Assembly: GCA_964452325.1 (NCBI GenBank)
Contig: CAYVLB010000098.1
Location: forward strand, 1-6,487
Direction of reading: 5' to 3'
Origin: JALVCQ01 sp964452325
Lineage (GTDB): Bacteria > Bacteroidota > Bacteroidia > JAADEI01 > JALVCQ01
Length of the DNA stretch: 6,487 bases
This document shows positions 6,467 through 6,487 of this stretch, piece after piece. Both the position numbers and the translations under genes were made by a program. The stretch's first letter is position 1; each line of letters opens with the position of its first letter. The notes beneath the pieces are model-generated. The model was not told the origin of the DNA and searched no databases. It worked only from the letters and a program-made list of their open reading frames with translations.

Positions 6467-6487
6467 ATGAAAAAGAGATTTTCTGTA
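6467..6487 (+). CDS. Start of an unidentified divergent gene (seven codons only)
   Basis: An ATG at 6467 opens a frame encoding MKKRFSV, still open at the window edge. An in-frame TAA at 6452-6454 means the frame cannot start further upstream. The candidate promoter at 6405-6435 is correctly placed to transcribe it. The Lys-Lys-Arg start followed by hydrophobic residues is compatible with a signal peptide or membrane protein, but seven residues are too few to identify a product. Confidence 0.45.

Overview
The window most likely comes from a member of the Bacteroidota. Three things suggest this: a batABCD (Bacteroides aerotolerance) gene set with typical family sequences, start codons that mostly lack Shine-Dalgarno sequences, and candidate promoters with the Bacteroidota pattern (TTTG, 19-20 bp, TAnnTTTG). 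I cannot place the genus. Genes are packed tightly and almost all lie on the minus strand, with coding from about 6091 down to position 1. The only long non-coding stretch is an AT-rich divergent intergenic region at 6092-6466.

In the direction of transcription (right to left) the layout is as follows. (1) A small XRE-type DNA-binding protein (6091-5591). (2) A full-length bifunctional RelA/SpoT (p)ppGpp synthetase/hydrolase (5594-3336), whose start overlaps the regulator's stop by 4 bp. (3) A 96-bp gap with a candidate promoter that coincides with a weak terminator-like hairpin. (4) batA (3239-2226), batB (2226-1189), batC (1192-368) and the first 120 codons of batD (362 to the window edge). 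Junctions here are a 1-bp overlap, a 4-bp overlap and a 5-bp gap, so the bat genes look like one translationally coupled unit. At the far right, a plus-strand gene appears to begin at 6467 behind a good promoter match, but only seven codons are inside the window.

Functionally, Rel sets the alarmone level during starvation. BatA and BatB are membrane-anchored von Willebrand A proteins with intact metal-binding (MIDAS) motifs. BatC is a TPR protein and BatD an exported protein, and together they are thought to form an envelope complex involved in stress or oxygen tolerance. moxR and the DUF58 gene, which usually lie directly upstream of batA, are absent; the regulator-rel pair is there instead.

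I found no clearly new system. The most interesting material is the intergenic region. It holds two back-to-back candidate promoters, a 7-bp inverted repeat bracketing the regulator-rel promoter, a 10-bp palindrome near its expected transcription start, and five copies of the hexamer GATACA/TGTATC. Together these suggest operator sites, possibly for the XRE protein itself. Also worth noting are the tight regulator-rel coupling and a Thr replacing a normally conserved Glu in the Rel synthetase domain.
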